A DNA stretch of 21,853 bases from Saccoglossus kowalevskii (taxonomy: Eukaryota > Hemichordata > Enteropneusta > Harrimaniidae), in the NCBI RefSeq assembly GCF_000003605.2, contig NW_003152055.1, positions 1 through 21,853 on the forward strand. The letters are read 5' to 3'. Position numbers and translations under genes: made by a program. Below, in pieces: positions 11,663 through 21,853 of the stretch. Every line of letters starts with the position of its first letter. The first letter of the stretch is position 1. The notes under the pieces are model-generated. The model was not told where the DNA came from. It made no database searches and worked only from the letters and a program-made list of their open reading frames with translations.

Positions 11663-12203
11663 CACACACACATGCATCTAGATGAGATACATAATACACA
11701 CATGCCTCTAGATGAGAGACGTCATAGACACACATGCCTCCAGATAAGGTACGTAATACACACACATGCCTCTAAATGAGATACGTTACACACATGCACC
11801 TAGATAAAATACGTAATACACATATGCCTCTAGATGAGATACGTAATACACACACATGCCTTCAGATGAGATAAGTAATACACACACATGCCTCTAGATG
11901 AGATACGTAATACGCACACATGCCTCTAGATGAGATACGTAATACACACACATGCCTCTAGATGAGATACGTAATACACACATGCCTCCAGATGAGATAG
12001 GTAATACACACATGCTTTTAGATAAGATACGTAGTACACACACATGCCTCCAGATAGGATACGTAATACACACACATGCCTCCAGACGAGATACGTAATA
12101 CACACACATGCCTCTATATGAGATACGTAATACACACACATGCCTATAAATGAGATACGTAATACACACACATGCCTCTAGATGAGATACGTAACACACA
12201 CAC
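11663..12203. repeat. 532-bp tandem duplication, copy 2
   Basis: Second tandem copy of the module B block. The joining unit near 11671-11700 reads ATGCATCTAG followed by ATACATAATAC. The same joining unit is found near 21700-21725, where it marks another copy of this junction. After 12203 the sequence continues into the AAGCCTCTAGATGAAATACG units seen after module B elsewhere. Confidence 0.9.
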
Positions 12204-12333
12204 ATGCCTCTAGATGAGATACGTAATACACACAAGCCTCTAGATGAAATACGTAATAAACACACATACCTATAGATGAGAGACGCAATACACACATATG
12301 CCTCCAGATGAGATTCGTAATAAACACATGCCT

Positions 12334-12838
12334 CTAAATGAGATACGTAATGCACACACATGCCTCTAGATGAGATACGTAATACACACACATGCCTCTA
12401 GATGAGATACGTATTACACACATATGCTTCCAGATGAGATACGTAATACACACAGGCCTGTGGATGAGATACGTAATACACACACATGCCTCTAGATGAG
12501 AGACGTAATACACACACATGCCTCTAGATGAGAGACGTAATACACACATATGCCTCCAGGTGAGATACGTAATACACACATGCCTCTAAATGAGATACGT
12601 AATGCACACACATGCCTCTAGATGAGATACGTAATACACACACATGCCTCTAGATGAGATACGTATTACACACATATGCTTCCAGATGAGATACGTAATA
12701 CACACAGGCCTATGGATGAGATACGTAATACACACACATGCCTCTAGATGAGAGACGTAATACACACACATGCATCTAGATGAGATACGTAATACACAAA
12801 TGCCTCCAGATGAGATACTAAATACAAGCACATGCCTC
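12334..12838. repeat. Module A array (two 252-bp octamers)
   Basis: AATGCAC occurs at 12349 and 12601, 252 bp apart. The first block contains CAGGCCTGTGG and the second CAGGCCTATGG, a G/A difference that sorts module A copies into two types across the right domain (CTGTGG also near 10483, 14878, 15791, 17454 and 19931). Confidence 0.83.
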
Positions 12839-13180
12839 CAGATGAGATGTCTAAAACACATACATGCCTCCAGATGAGATACGTAATACATACACATGCC
12901 TCCAGATGAGATACTTAATACAACCACATGCCTCCAGATGAGATACGTAATACACACATGCATCTAGATAAGATACGTAATACACACATATGCCTCCAGA
13001 TGAGATACGTAATACCCACATGCATGTAGATAAGATACGTAATACACACACAAGCCTCCAGATGAGATACTTAATACAACCACATGCCTCCAGATGAGAT
13101 ACGTAATACACACATGCATCTAGATAAGATACGTAATACACACACATGCCTCTAGATGAGATACGTAATACACACACATG

Positions 13181-13690
13181 CCTCTTAATGAAATGCGTAA
13201 TACTCACATTCATCTAGATGAGATACGTAATACACATATGCCTCCAGATGAAATACTTAATACAAGCACATGTCTCCAGATGAGATGCGTAATACACACA
13301 CATGCCTCTAGATGAGAGACGTAATACACACATGTGCCTCCAGATGAGATACGTAATACACACATATGCCTCTAGATGAGATACGTAATACACACACATA
13401 ATTCTAAATAAAATACGTAATACACACATGCATCTAGATGAGATACGTAATACATATATGCCTCCAGATGAAATACGTAATACATCTACATGCCTCCAGA
13501 TGAGATGCGTAATACACATACATGCCTCCAGATGAGATACGTAATACACACAAATGCCTCTAGATGAGAGACGTAATACACACATGTGTCTCCAGATGAG
13601 ATACGTAATACACACATGCCTCTAGATAAGATACGTAATACACACACATGCCTCTAGGTGAGTTACGTAGTACACACACATGCCTCCAGA
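13181..13690. repeat. Higher-order module C, copy 3
   Basis: A long module C copy, from CTCTTAATGAAATGCG at 13181 through the ATGTGCC and ATATGCC units to CTCTAGGTGAGTTACG at about 13660. It differs from copy 1 by ATAATTCTAAATAAAATACG (named by ATAATTCTAA) where copy 1 has ATACCTCTAA, and by ATACATCTACATG where copy 1 has ATACAAGCACATG. Confidence 0.78.
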
Positions 13691-13851
13691 TGAGATACGT
13701 AGTACACAAACATGCCTCTAGATGAGATACGTAATACACACGCATGCCTCTAGATGAGATACGTAATACACACATGCCTCTAGATGAGAGACGTAATAGA
13801 CACACATGCCTCCAGATAAGATACGTAATACACACACATGCCTCTAAATGA

Positions 13852-14226
13852 GATACGTTACACACATGCATCTAGATAAAATACGTAATACACATATGCC
13901 TCTAGATGAGATACGTAATACACACACATGCCTTCAGATGAGATAAGTAATACACACACATGCCTCTAGATGAGATACGGAATACGCACACATGCCTCTA
14001 GATGAGATACGTAATACACACACATGCCTCTAGATGAGATACGTAATACACACATGCCTCCAGATGAGATAGGTAATACACACATGCTTCTAGATAAGAT
14101 ACGTAGTACACACACATGCCTCCAGATGGGATACGTAATACACACACATGCCTCCAGACGAGATACGTAACACACACACATGCCTCTATATGAGATACGT
14201 AATACACACACATGCCTCTAAATGAG
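13852..14226. repeat. Higher-order module B, variant copy
   Basis: This copy has the usual order but several private changes: ATGCATCTAGATAAAATACG in place of the ATGCACC form, GATACGGAATACGC at about 13976, GCTTCTAG instead of GCTTTTAG, CAGATGGGATACG instead of CAGATAGGATACG, and CTCTAAATGAG instead of CTATAAATGAG at the end. A partial module B (14332-14574) follows almost at once, giving a local B-B tandem. Confidence 0.8.
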
Positions 14227-14574
14227 ATACGTAATACACACACATGCCTCTAGATGAGATACGTAATACACACACATGCCTCCAGATGTGATACGTAATA
14301 CACACACATGCATCTAGATGAGATACGTAATACGCACACATGCCTCTAGATGAGATACGTAATACACACACATGCCCCTAGATGAGATACGTAATACACA
14401 CATGCCTCCAGATGAGATAGGTAATACACACATGCTTTTAGATAAGATACGTAGTACACACACATGAATCCAGATGGGATACGTAATACACACACATGCC
14501 TCGAGACGAGATACGTAATACACACACATGCCTCTATATGAGATACGTAATACACACACATGCCTATAAATGAG

Positions 14575-15333
14575 ATACGTAATATACACAGATGCCTCTA
14601 GATGAGATACGTAATACACACACATGCCTCTAGTTGAGATACGTAATACACACAAGCCTCTAGATGAAATACGTAATAAACACACATACCTCTAGATGAG
14701 AGACGTAATACACACACATGCCTCTAGATGAGATACGTATTACACACATACATGCCTCCAGATGAGATACGTAATACATACACATGCCTCTAGATGAGAG
14801 ACGTAATACACATATGCCTCCAGATGAGAGACGTAATACACACATATGCCTCCAGATGAGATACGTAATACACACAGGCCTGTGGATGAGATACGTAATA
14901 CACACACATGCCTCTAGATGAGAGACGTAATACACACACATGCCTCTAGATGAGAGACGTAATACACACATATGCCTCCAGGTGAGATACGTAATACACA
15001 CATGCCTCTAAATGAGATATGTAATGCACACACATGCCTGTAGGTGAGATACGTAATACACACACATGCCTCTAGATGAGATACGTATTACACACATACA
15101 TGCCTCCAGATGAGATACGTAATACATACACATGCCCCTAGATGAGAGACGTAATACACATATGCCTCCAGATGAGATACGTAATACACACACATGCCTT
15201 CAGATGAGATAAGTAATACACACACATGCCTCTAGATGAGATACGTAATACATATATGCCTCCAGATGAAATACGTAATACAAGCACATGCCTCCAGATA
15301 AGATACGTAATACACACACATGCCTCTAAATGA
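14575..15333. repeat. Mixed unit stretch between module B copies, includes module A fragments
   Basis: This stretch holds AAGCCTCTAGATGAAATACG units, a CATATGCCTCCAG pair, one CAGGCCTGTGG unit (14875) and one TAATGCAC unit (15023). The part from 14870 to 15249 repeats 19923-20302 at offset 5053. A short segment, 15241-15333, carries ATATATGCC and CAAGCACATG units resembling the middle of module C. Confidence 0.72.
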
Positions 15334-15708
15334 GATACGTTACACACATGCATCTAGATAAAATACGTAATACACATATGCCTCTAGATGAGATACGTAA
15401 TACACACACATGCCTTCAGATGAGATAAGTAATACACACACATGCCTCTAGATGAGATACGTAATACGCACACATACCTCTAGATGAGATACGTAAAACA
15501 CACACATGCCTCTAGATGAGATACGTAATACACACATGCCTCCAGATGAGATAGGTAATACACACATGCTTTTAGATAAGATACGTAGTACACACACATG
15601 CCTCCAGATGGGATACGTAATACACACACATGCCACCAGACGAGATACGTAATACACACACATGCCTCTATATGAGATACGTAATACACACATATGCCTA
15701 TAAATGAG
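15334..15708. repeat. Higher-order module B copy
   Basis: Complete order from ACGTTACAC to ATATGCCTATAAATGAG. It shares GTAAAACACACAC (near 15495) and the ATATGCCTATAAATG ending with the copy at 18753-19126, offset about 3419, so these two are closest relatives. A private change is CCACCAGACGAG at about 15634. Confidence 0.8.
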
Positions 15709-16295
15709 ATACGTAATACACACACATGCCTCTAGATGAGATACGTAATACACACATATGCTTCCAGATGAGATACATAATACACACAAGCCTGTGGATG
15801 AGATACGTAATAAACACACATGCCTCTAGATGAGAGACGTAATATACACATATGCCTCTAGATGAGAGACGTAATACACACATGCCTCTAAATGAGATAC
15901 GTAATGCACACACATGCCTCTAGATGAGATATGTAATACACACACATGCCTCTAGATGAGATACGTAATACACACACATGCCTCTAGATGAGAGACGTAA
16001 TACACACATATGCCTCCAGGTGAGATACGTAATACACACATGCCTCTAGATGAGAGACGTAATACACATATGCCTCCAGATGAGATACGTAATACACACA
16101 CATGCCTTCAGATGAGATAAGTAATACACACACATGCCTCTAGATGAGATACGTAATACGCACACACGCCTCTAGATGAGATATGTAATACACACACATG
16201 CCTAGAGATGAGATACGTAATACACACATGCCTCCAGATGAGATAGGTAATACACACATGCTTCTAGATAAGATACGTAGTACACAAACATGCCT

Positions 16296-18353
16296 CCAGA
16301 TGAGATACGTAATACACACATGCCTCTAGATAAGATACGTAATACACACACATGCCTCTAGGTGAGATACGTAGTACACACACATGCCTCTAGATGAGAT
16401 ACGTATTACACACATATGCTTCCAGATGAGATACGTAATACACACAGGCCTATGGATGAGTTACGTAATACACACACATGCCTCTAGATGAGAGACGTAA
16501 TACACACACATGCATCTAGATGAGATACGTAATACACAAATGCCTCCGGATGAGATACTTAATACAAGCACATGCCTCCAGATGAGATACGTAATGCACA
16601 CACATGCCTCTAGATGAGATACGTAATACACACACATGCCTCTAGATGAGATACGTAATACACACACATGCCTCTAGATGAGATACGTAATACACACATG
16701 CCTCTAGATGAGAGACGTAATAGACACACATGCCTCCAGATAAGATACGTAATACACACACATGCCTCTAATTGAGATACGTTACACACATGCACCTAGA
16801 TAAAATACGTAATACACATATGCCTCTAGATGAGATACGTAATACACACACATGCCTTCAGATGAGATAAGTAATACACACACATGCCTCTAGATGAGAT
16901 ACGTAATACGCACACATGCCTCTAGATGAGATACGTAATACACACACATGCCTCTAGATGAGATACGTAATACACACATGCCTCCAGATGAGATAGGTAA
17001 TACACACATGCTTTTAGATAAGATACGTAGTACACACACATGCCTCCAGATAGGATACGTAATACACACACATGCCTCCAGACGAGATACGTAATACACA
17101 CACATGCCTCTATATGAGATACGTAATACACACACATGCCTATAAATGAGATACGTAATACACACACATGCCTGTAGATGAGATACGTAACACACACACA
17201 TGCCTCTAGATGAGATACGTAATACACACAAGCCTCTAAATGAAATACGTAATAAACACACATACCTCTAGATGAAAGACGTAATACACACATATGCCTC
17301 CAGATGAGATTCGTAATACACACATGCCTCTAAATGAGACACGTAATGCACACACATGCCTCTAGATGAGATACGTAATACACACACATGCCTCTAGATG
17401 AGATACGTATTACACACATATGCTTCCAGATGAGATACGTAGTACACACAGGCCTGTGGATGAGATACGTAATACACACACATGCCTCTAGATGAGAGAC
17501 GTAATACACACATATGCCTCCAGGTGAGATACGTAATACACACATGCCTCTAAATGAGATACGTAATGCACACACATGCCTCTAGATGAGATACGTAATA
17601 CACACACATGCCTCTAGATGAGATACGTATTACACACATATGCTTCCAGATGAGATACGTAATACACACAGGCCTATGGATGAGATACGTAATACACACA
17701 CATGCCTCTAGATGAGAGACGTAATACACACACATGCATCTAGATGAGATACGTAATACACAAATGCCTCCAGATGAGATACTTAATACAAGCACATGCC
17801 TCCAGATGAGATGTCTAAAACACATACATGCCTCCAGATGAGATACGTAATACATACACATGCCTCTAGATGAGAGACGTAATACACACATATGCCTCCA
17901 GATGAGATACGTAATACACACATGCATGTAGATAAGATACGTAATACACACACATGCCTCCAGATGAGATACTTAATACAACCACATGCCTCCAGATGAG
18001 ATACGTAATACACACATGCATCTAGATAAGATACGTAATACACACACATGCCTCTAGATGAGATACGTAATACACACACATGCCTCTTAATGAAATGCGT
18101 AATACTCACATTCATCTAGATGAGATACGTAATACACATATGCCTCCAGATGAAATACTTAATACAAGCACATGTCTCCAGATGAGATGCGTAATACACA
18201 CACATGCCTCTAGATGAGAGACGTAATACACACATGTGCCTCCAGATGAGATACGTAATACACACATTTGCCTCTAGATGAGATACGTAATACACACACA
18301 TGCCTCTAAATAAAATACGTAATACACACATGCATCTAGATGAGATACGTAAT
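16296..18353. repeat. Multi-kilobase duplication D2, copy 2, with single 720-bp unit
   Basis: Partner of 8606-11163. Its left part (16331-16406) matches the left flank of the 720-bp tandem, its middle holds one copy of the 720-bp unit, and its right part (from about 17105) matches the right flank of tandem copy 2. It is thus laid out like the locus before the 720-bp duplication. At 17346-17565 it carries an extra 220 bp, a module A repeat with AATGCAC at 17345 and 17565, which 10375 lacks. Confidence 0.85.
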
Positions 18354-20302
18354 ACATATATGCCTCCAGATGAAATACGTAATACATGCACATGCCTAAG
18401 ATGAGATGCGTAATACACATACATGCCTCCAGATGAGATACGTAATACACACAAATGCCTCTAGATGAGAGACGTAATACACACATGTGTCTCCAGATGA
18501 GATACGTAATACACACATGCCTCTAGATAAGATACGTAATACACACACATGCCTCTAGTTGAGATACGTAGTACACACACATGCCTCCAGATGAGATACG
18601 TAGTACACAAACATGCCTCTAGATGAGATACGTAATACACACGCATGCCTCTAGATGAGATACGTAATACACACATGCCTCTAGATAAGAGACGTAATAG
18701 ACACACATGCCTCCAGATAAGATACATAATAGACACACATGCCTCTAAATGAGATACGTTACACACATGCATCTAGATAAAATACGTAATACACATATGC
18801 CTCTAGATGAGATACGTAATACACACACATGCCTTCAGATGAGATAAGTAATACACACACATGCCTCTAAATGAGATACGTAATACACACACATGCCTCT
18901 AGATGAGATACGTAAAACACACACATGCCTCTAGATGAGATACGTAATACACACATGCCTCCAGATGAGATAGGTAATACACACATGCTTTTAGATAAGA
19001 TACGTAGTGCACACACATGCCTCCAGATGGGATACGTAATACACACACATGCCTCCAGACGAGATACGTAATACACACACATGCCTCTATATGAGATACG
19101 TAATACACACATATGCCTATAAATGAGATACGTAATACACACACATGCCTCTAGATGAGATACGTAATACACACACATGCCTCCAGATGTGATACGTAAT
19201 ACACACACATGCATCTAGATGAGATACGTAATACGCACACATGCCTCTAGATGAGATACGTAATACACACACATGCCCCTAGATGAGATACGTAATACAC
19301 ACATGCCTCCAGATGAGATAGGTAATACACACATGCTTTTAGATAAGATACGTAGTACACACACATGAATCCAGATGGGATACGTAATACACACACATGC
19401 CTCGAGACGAGATACGTAATACACACACATGCCACTATATGAGATACGTTACACACATGCATCTAGATAAAATACGTAATACACATATGCCTCTAGATGA
19501 GATACGTAATACACACACATGCCTTCAGATGAGATAACTAATACACACACATGCCTCTAGATGAGATACGTAATACGCACACATGCCTCTAGATGAGATA
19601 CGTAAAACACACACATGCCTCTAGATGAGATACGTAATACACACACATGCCTCTAGATGAGATACGTAATACACACACATGCCTCTAGATGAGATACGTA
19701 ATACACACAAGCCTCTAGATGAAATACGTAATAAACACACATACCTCTAGATGAGAGACGTAATATACACATATGCCTCCAGATGAGATTCGTAATACAC
19801 ACATGCCTCTAAATGAGATACGTAATGCACACACATGCCTCTAGATGAGATATGTAATACACACACATGCCTCTAGATGAGATACGTATTACACACATAT
19901 GCTTTCAGATGAGATACGTAATACACACAGGCCTGTGGATGAGATACGTAATACACACACATGCCTCTAGATGAGAGACGTAATACACACACATGCCTCT
20001 AGATGAGAGACGTAATACACACATATGCCTCCAGGTGAGATACGTAATACACACATGCCTCTAAATGAGATATGTAATGCACACACATGCCTGTAGGTGA
20101 GATACGTAATACACACACATGCCTCTAGATGAGATACGTATTACACACATACATGCCTCCAGATGAGATACGTAATACATACACATGCCTCTAGATGAGA
20201 GACGTAATACACATATGCCTCCAGATGAGATACGTAATACACACACATGCCTTCAGATGAGATAAGTAATACACACACATGCCTCTAGATGAGATACGTA
20301 AT
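17641..20302. repeat. Multi-kilobase duplication D3, copy 2 (partner 12677-15249)
   Basis: The collinear partner contains module C copy 4 (18083-18590), module B (18753-19126), a partial module B with CATGAATCC and CTCGAGACGAG (19228-19449), a further partial module B start (19443-19630), and module A material (AATGCAC at 19824 and 20076, 252 bp apart). The match with copy 1 breaks at 19449, where this copy reads GCCACTATATGAGATACGTTAC and so restarts module B, whereas copy 1 continues to CTATAAATGAG. Confidence 0.82.
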
Positions 20303-20310
20303 ACGCACAT

Positions 20311-21248
20311 ATGCCTCTAGATGAGATACGTAATACACACACATGCCTCTAGATAAGATGCGTAATATACACACACATGCCTCCAGAGGGGATACGTAAT
20401 ACACACACCCGCCTCTAGATGATATACGTAATACACCCATGCCTCTAGATGAGATACGTAACACACACACATGCCTCTAGATGAGATACGTAATACATAC
20501 AAGCCTCTAGATGAAATACGTAATAAACACACATACCTCTAGATGAGAGACGTAATACACACATATGCCTCCAGATGAGATACGTAATGCACACACATGC
20601 CTCTAGATGAGATACGTAATACTCACACATGCCTCTAGATGAGATACGTATTACACACATATGCTTCCAGATGACATACGTAATACACACAGGCCTATGG
20701 ATGAGATACGTAATACACACACATGCCTCTAGATGAGAGACGTAATACACACACATGCCTCTAGATGAGAGACGTAATACACACATATGCCTCCAGGTGA
20801 GATACGTAATACACACATGCCTCTAAATGAGATACGTAATGCACACACATGCCTCTAGATGAGATACGTAATACACACACATGCCTCTAGATAAGATACG
20901 TATTACACACATATGCTTCCAGAGAAGATACGTAATACACACAGGCCTATGGATGAGATACGTAATACACACACATGCCTCTAGATGAGAGACGTAATAC
21001 ATACACATGCATCTAGATGAGATACGTAATACACAAATGCCTCCAGATGAGATACTTAATACAAGCACATGCCTCCAGATGAGATACGTAATGCACACAC
21101 ATGCCTCTAGATGAGATACGTAATACACACACATGCCTCTAGATGAGATACGTATTACACACATATGCTTCCAGATGAGATACGTAATACACACAGGCCT
21201 ATGGATAAGATACGTAATACACACACATGTCTCCAGATGAGAGACGTA
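20311..21248. repeat. Dispersed duplication D1, copy 2 (partner 6043-7010)
   Basis: This copy carries the same rare variants as 6043-7010, including CTCCAGAGGGG (20381) and AGATGACATACG (20669). It lacks one 30-bp unit present near 6325. The module A marker AATGCAC is at 20586, 20838 and 21090, with exact 252-bp steps. The match ends near 21248, where this copy reads ATGCCTCCAG against ATGCATCTAG in copy 1. Confidence 0.87.
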
Positions 21249-21331
21249 ATACACACACATGCCTCCAGATGAGATACGTAATACACACATGCATCTAGAT
21301 AAGATACGTAATACACACACATGCCTCTAGA

Positions 21332-21853
21332 TGAGATACGTAATACACACACATGCCTTCAGATGAGATAAGTAATACACACACATGCCTCTAGATGAGA
21401 TACGTAATACGCACACATGCCTCTAGATGAGATACGTAATACACACACATGCCTCTAGATGAGATACGTAATACACACATGCCTCCAGATGAGATAGGTA
21501 ATACACACATGCTTTTAGATAAGATACGTAGTACACACACATGCCTCCAGATAGGATACGTAATACACACACATGCCTCCAGACGAGATACGTAATACAC
21601 ACACATGCCTCTATATGAGATACGTAATACACACACATGCCTATAAATGAGATACGTAATACACACACATGCCTCTAGATGAGATACGTAACACACACAC
21701 ATGCATCTAGATGAGATACATAATACACACATGCCTCTAGATGAGAGACGTCATAGACACACATGCCTCCAGATAAGGTACGTAATACACACACATGCCT
21801 CTAAATGAGATACGTTACACACATGCACCTAGATAAAATACGTAATACACATA
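21332..21853. repeat. Duplication D4, copy 2 (partner 11303-11824), cut by window end
   Basis: This tract matches 11303-11824 at offset 10029, including the rare joining unit ATGCATCTAG / ATACATAATAC and the following GACGTCATAGACACAC and AAGGTACG units. Because that joining unit elsewhere marks the seam of the 532-bp tandem, a second module B copy probably continues past the right edge. Confidence 0.88.

Larger units (their letters stand above)
12677..15249. repeat. Multi-kilobase duplication D3, copy 1 (partner 17641-20302)
   Basis: This tract is collinear with 17641-20302. Offsets step 4964 (12677-12898), about 4901-4902 (13214-14545) and 5053 (14870-15249), so the copies differ by several insertions or losses. 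The region 12898-13060 is locally shuffled, with ACTTAATACAACCAC present twice here and once in the partner. Rare shared variants include CATGAATCCAGATGGG, CTCGAGACGAG, ATGTGTCTCCAG, CCTGTAGGTGAG and the ATTACACACATACATGCC unit. Confidence 0.82.
1..21853. repeat. Continuous 30/31/32-bp tandem satellite (minisatellite) array filling the window
   Basis: Every line of the window is the same short unit. In plus-strand order it reads GATACGTAAT, then a CA run, then ATGCC, then TCTAGA, then TGA. The 32-bp form has one more CA than the 30-bp form. A 31-bp form reads TAATAACACATATGCC in the middle. A shortened 28-bp form carries ACGTTACAC, for example near 9086. Conserved parts are the palindromes TACGTA and TCTAGA and the CA run. 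Variable positions are mainly CTCTAG/CTCCAG, ATGCC/ATGCA, GATGAG/GATAAG, TAATAC/TAGTAC and GATAC/GAGAC. There is no non-repeat DNA and no boundary at either end, so the array is longer than the window. No signature of a known satellite family is recognised. An array of this size without genes is typical of eukaryotic heterochromatin; that is inference. Confidence 0.97.
5881..21853. repeat. Right satellite domain, mosaic of three higher-order modules
   Basis: From about 5.9 kb onward the left-domain markers disappear. Units carrying TAATGCAC, GATAGGTAAT, ACGTTACAC, CAGACGAG, TCTATATGAG and TGTCTAAAACAC appear and recur many times in fixed order. These diagnostic variants define modules A (252 bp), B (about 370 bp) and C (about 500 bp). 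Copies within this domain are often close to identical over hundreds of bases, so amplification is more recent than in the left domain. The stretch 5881-6043 joins the two domains; it is built of ordinary units and I could not assign it to a module. No gene is supported anywhere here. Confidence 0.85.

Noticed and set aside
1-21853. CRISPR array (regular repeats of about 30 bp)
   Set aside because: Repeats follow each other directly with no unique spacers, leader or cas genes, and units vary at many positions.
1-21853. Telomeric repeat array
   Set aside because: The unit is 30-32 bp with no TTAGGG-like or other short G-rich telomere motif on either strand.
1-21853. Centromeric satellite with a CENP-B box
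   Set aside because: The unit is far shorter than usual alpha-like monomers and I see no TTCG...CGGGA type motif. A centromeric location cannot be excluded, but nothing in the sequence supports it.
1-21853. TATA-like (TCTATATTAG) and GATA-type (AGATAAG) promoter or enhancer sites
   Set aside because: They are ordinary unit variants repeated many times without a transcription unit nearby, so they give no evidence of regulation.
1-21853. Transposon or retroelement inside the array
   Set aside because: I found no break in the unit series, no terminal repeats, target-site duplications, poly-A tail or protein domains.
1-21853. Naming the source species or a known satellite family
   Set aside because: Without a database search of the unit nothing in the sequence fixes the organism. 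A search of the consensus unit against repeat libraries would be decisive.

Overview
The window contains no recognisable gene. All 21,853 bases are one uninterrupted tandem array of a short repeat with three common unit lengths: 32, 30 and 31 bp. I estimate roughly 700 units. In plus-strand order a unit holds GATACGTAAT, a CA run, ATGCC, TCTAGA and TGA. The array reaches both ends of the window and no unique flanking DNA is visible. No CDS, tRNA, rRNA, transposon, CRISPR or regulatory element could be supported. An array of this size without genes points to satellite or minisatellite DNA of a eukaryote (subtelomeric, pericentromeric or intercalary heterochromatin). The sequence does not identify the species.

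Layout: (1) About 1-5880 is a 'left' domain. It is marked by CTCTATATTAG, ACATGGCTC, TAATAACACATATGCC (31-bp units) and the pair AAGATCCGTAAT / GGATGAAATACGTGA. It carries two long-range duplications, 1-904 with 4717-5620 (offset 4716) and about 715-2530 with 2941-4852 (offset 2226 rising to 2322). (2) About 5881-21853 is a 'right' domain that lacks those markers. It is a mosaic of three recurring higher-order modules. Module A is a 252-bp octamer marked by TAATGCAC and CAGGCCTATGG. Module B is about 370 bp, marked by ACGTTACAC, GATAGGTAAT, GCTTTTAGATAAG, CAGACGAG and TCTATATGAG. Module C is about 500 bp, marked by CTCTTAATGAAATGCG and ACTCACATTCATC.

The modules have been copied in several rounds: a 945-bp tandem (6540-8159), an almost perfect 720-bp tandem (8717-10164), a 532-bp tandem (11131-12203), and multi-kilobase duplications (8606-11163 with 16296-18353; 12677-15249 with 17641-20302; 6043-7010 with 20311-21248; 11303-11824 with 21332-21853). 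The last of these runs off the right edge.

Many open reading frames of 60-228 codons exist on the minus strand. They are a by-product of the repeat: two of its three minus-strand frames have no stop, and the third is closed by a single common T/C variant. I treat them as non-genic. I found no evidence for a new molecular system. What merits a second look is the evolutionary record in this higher-order satellite and a few DNA-structural properties of the unit.
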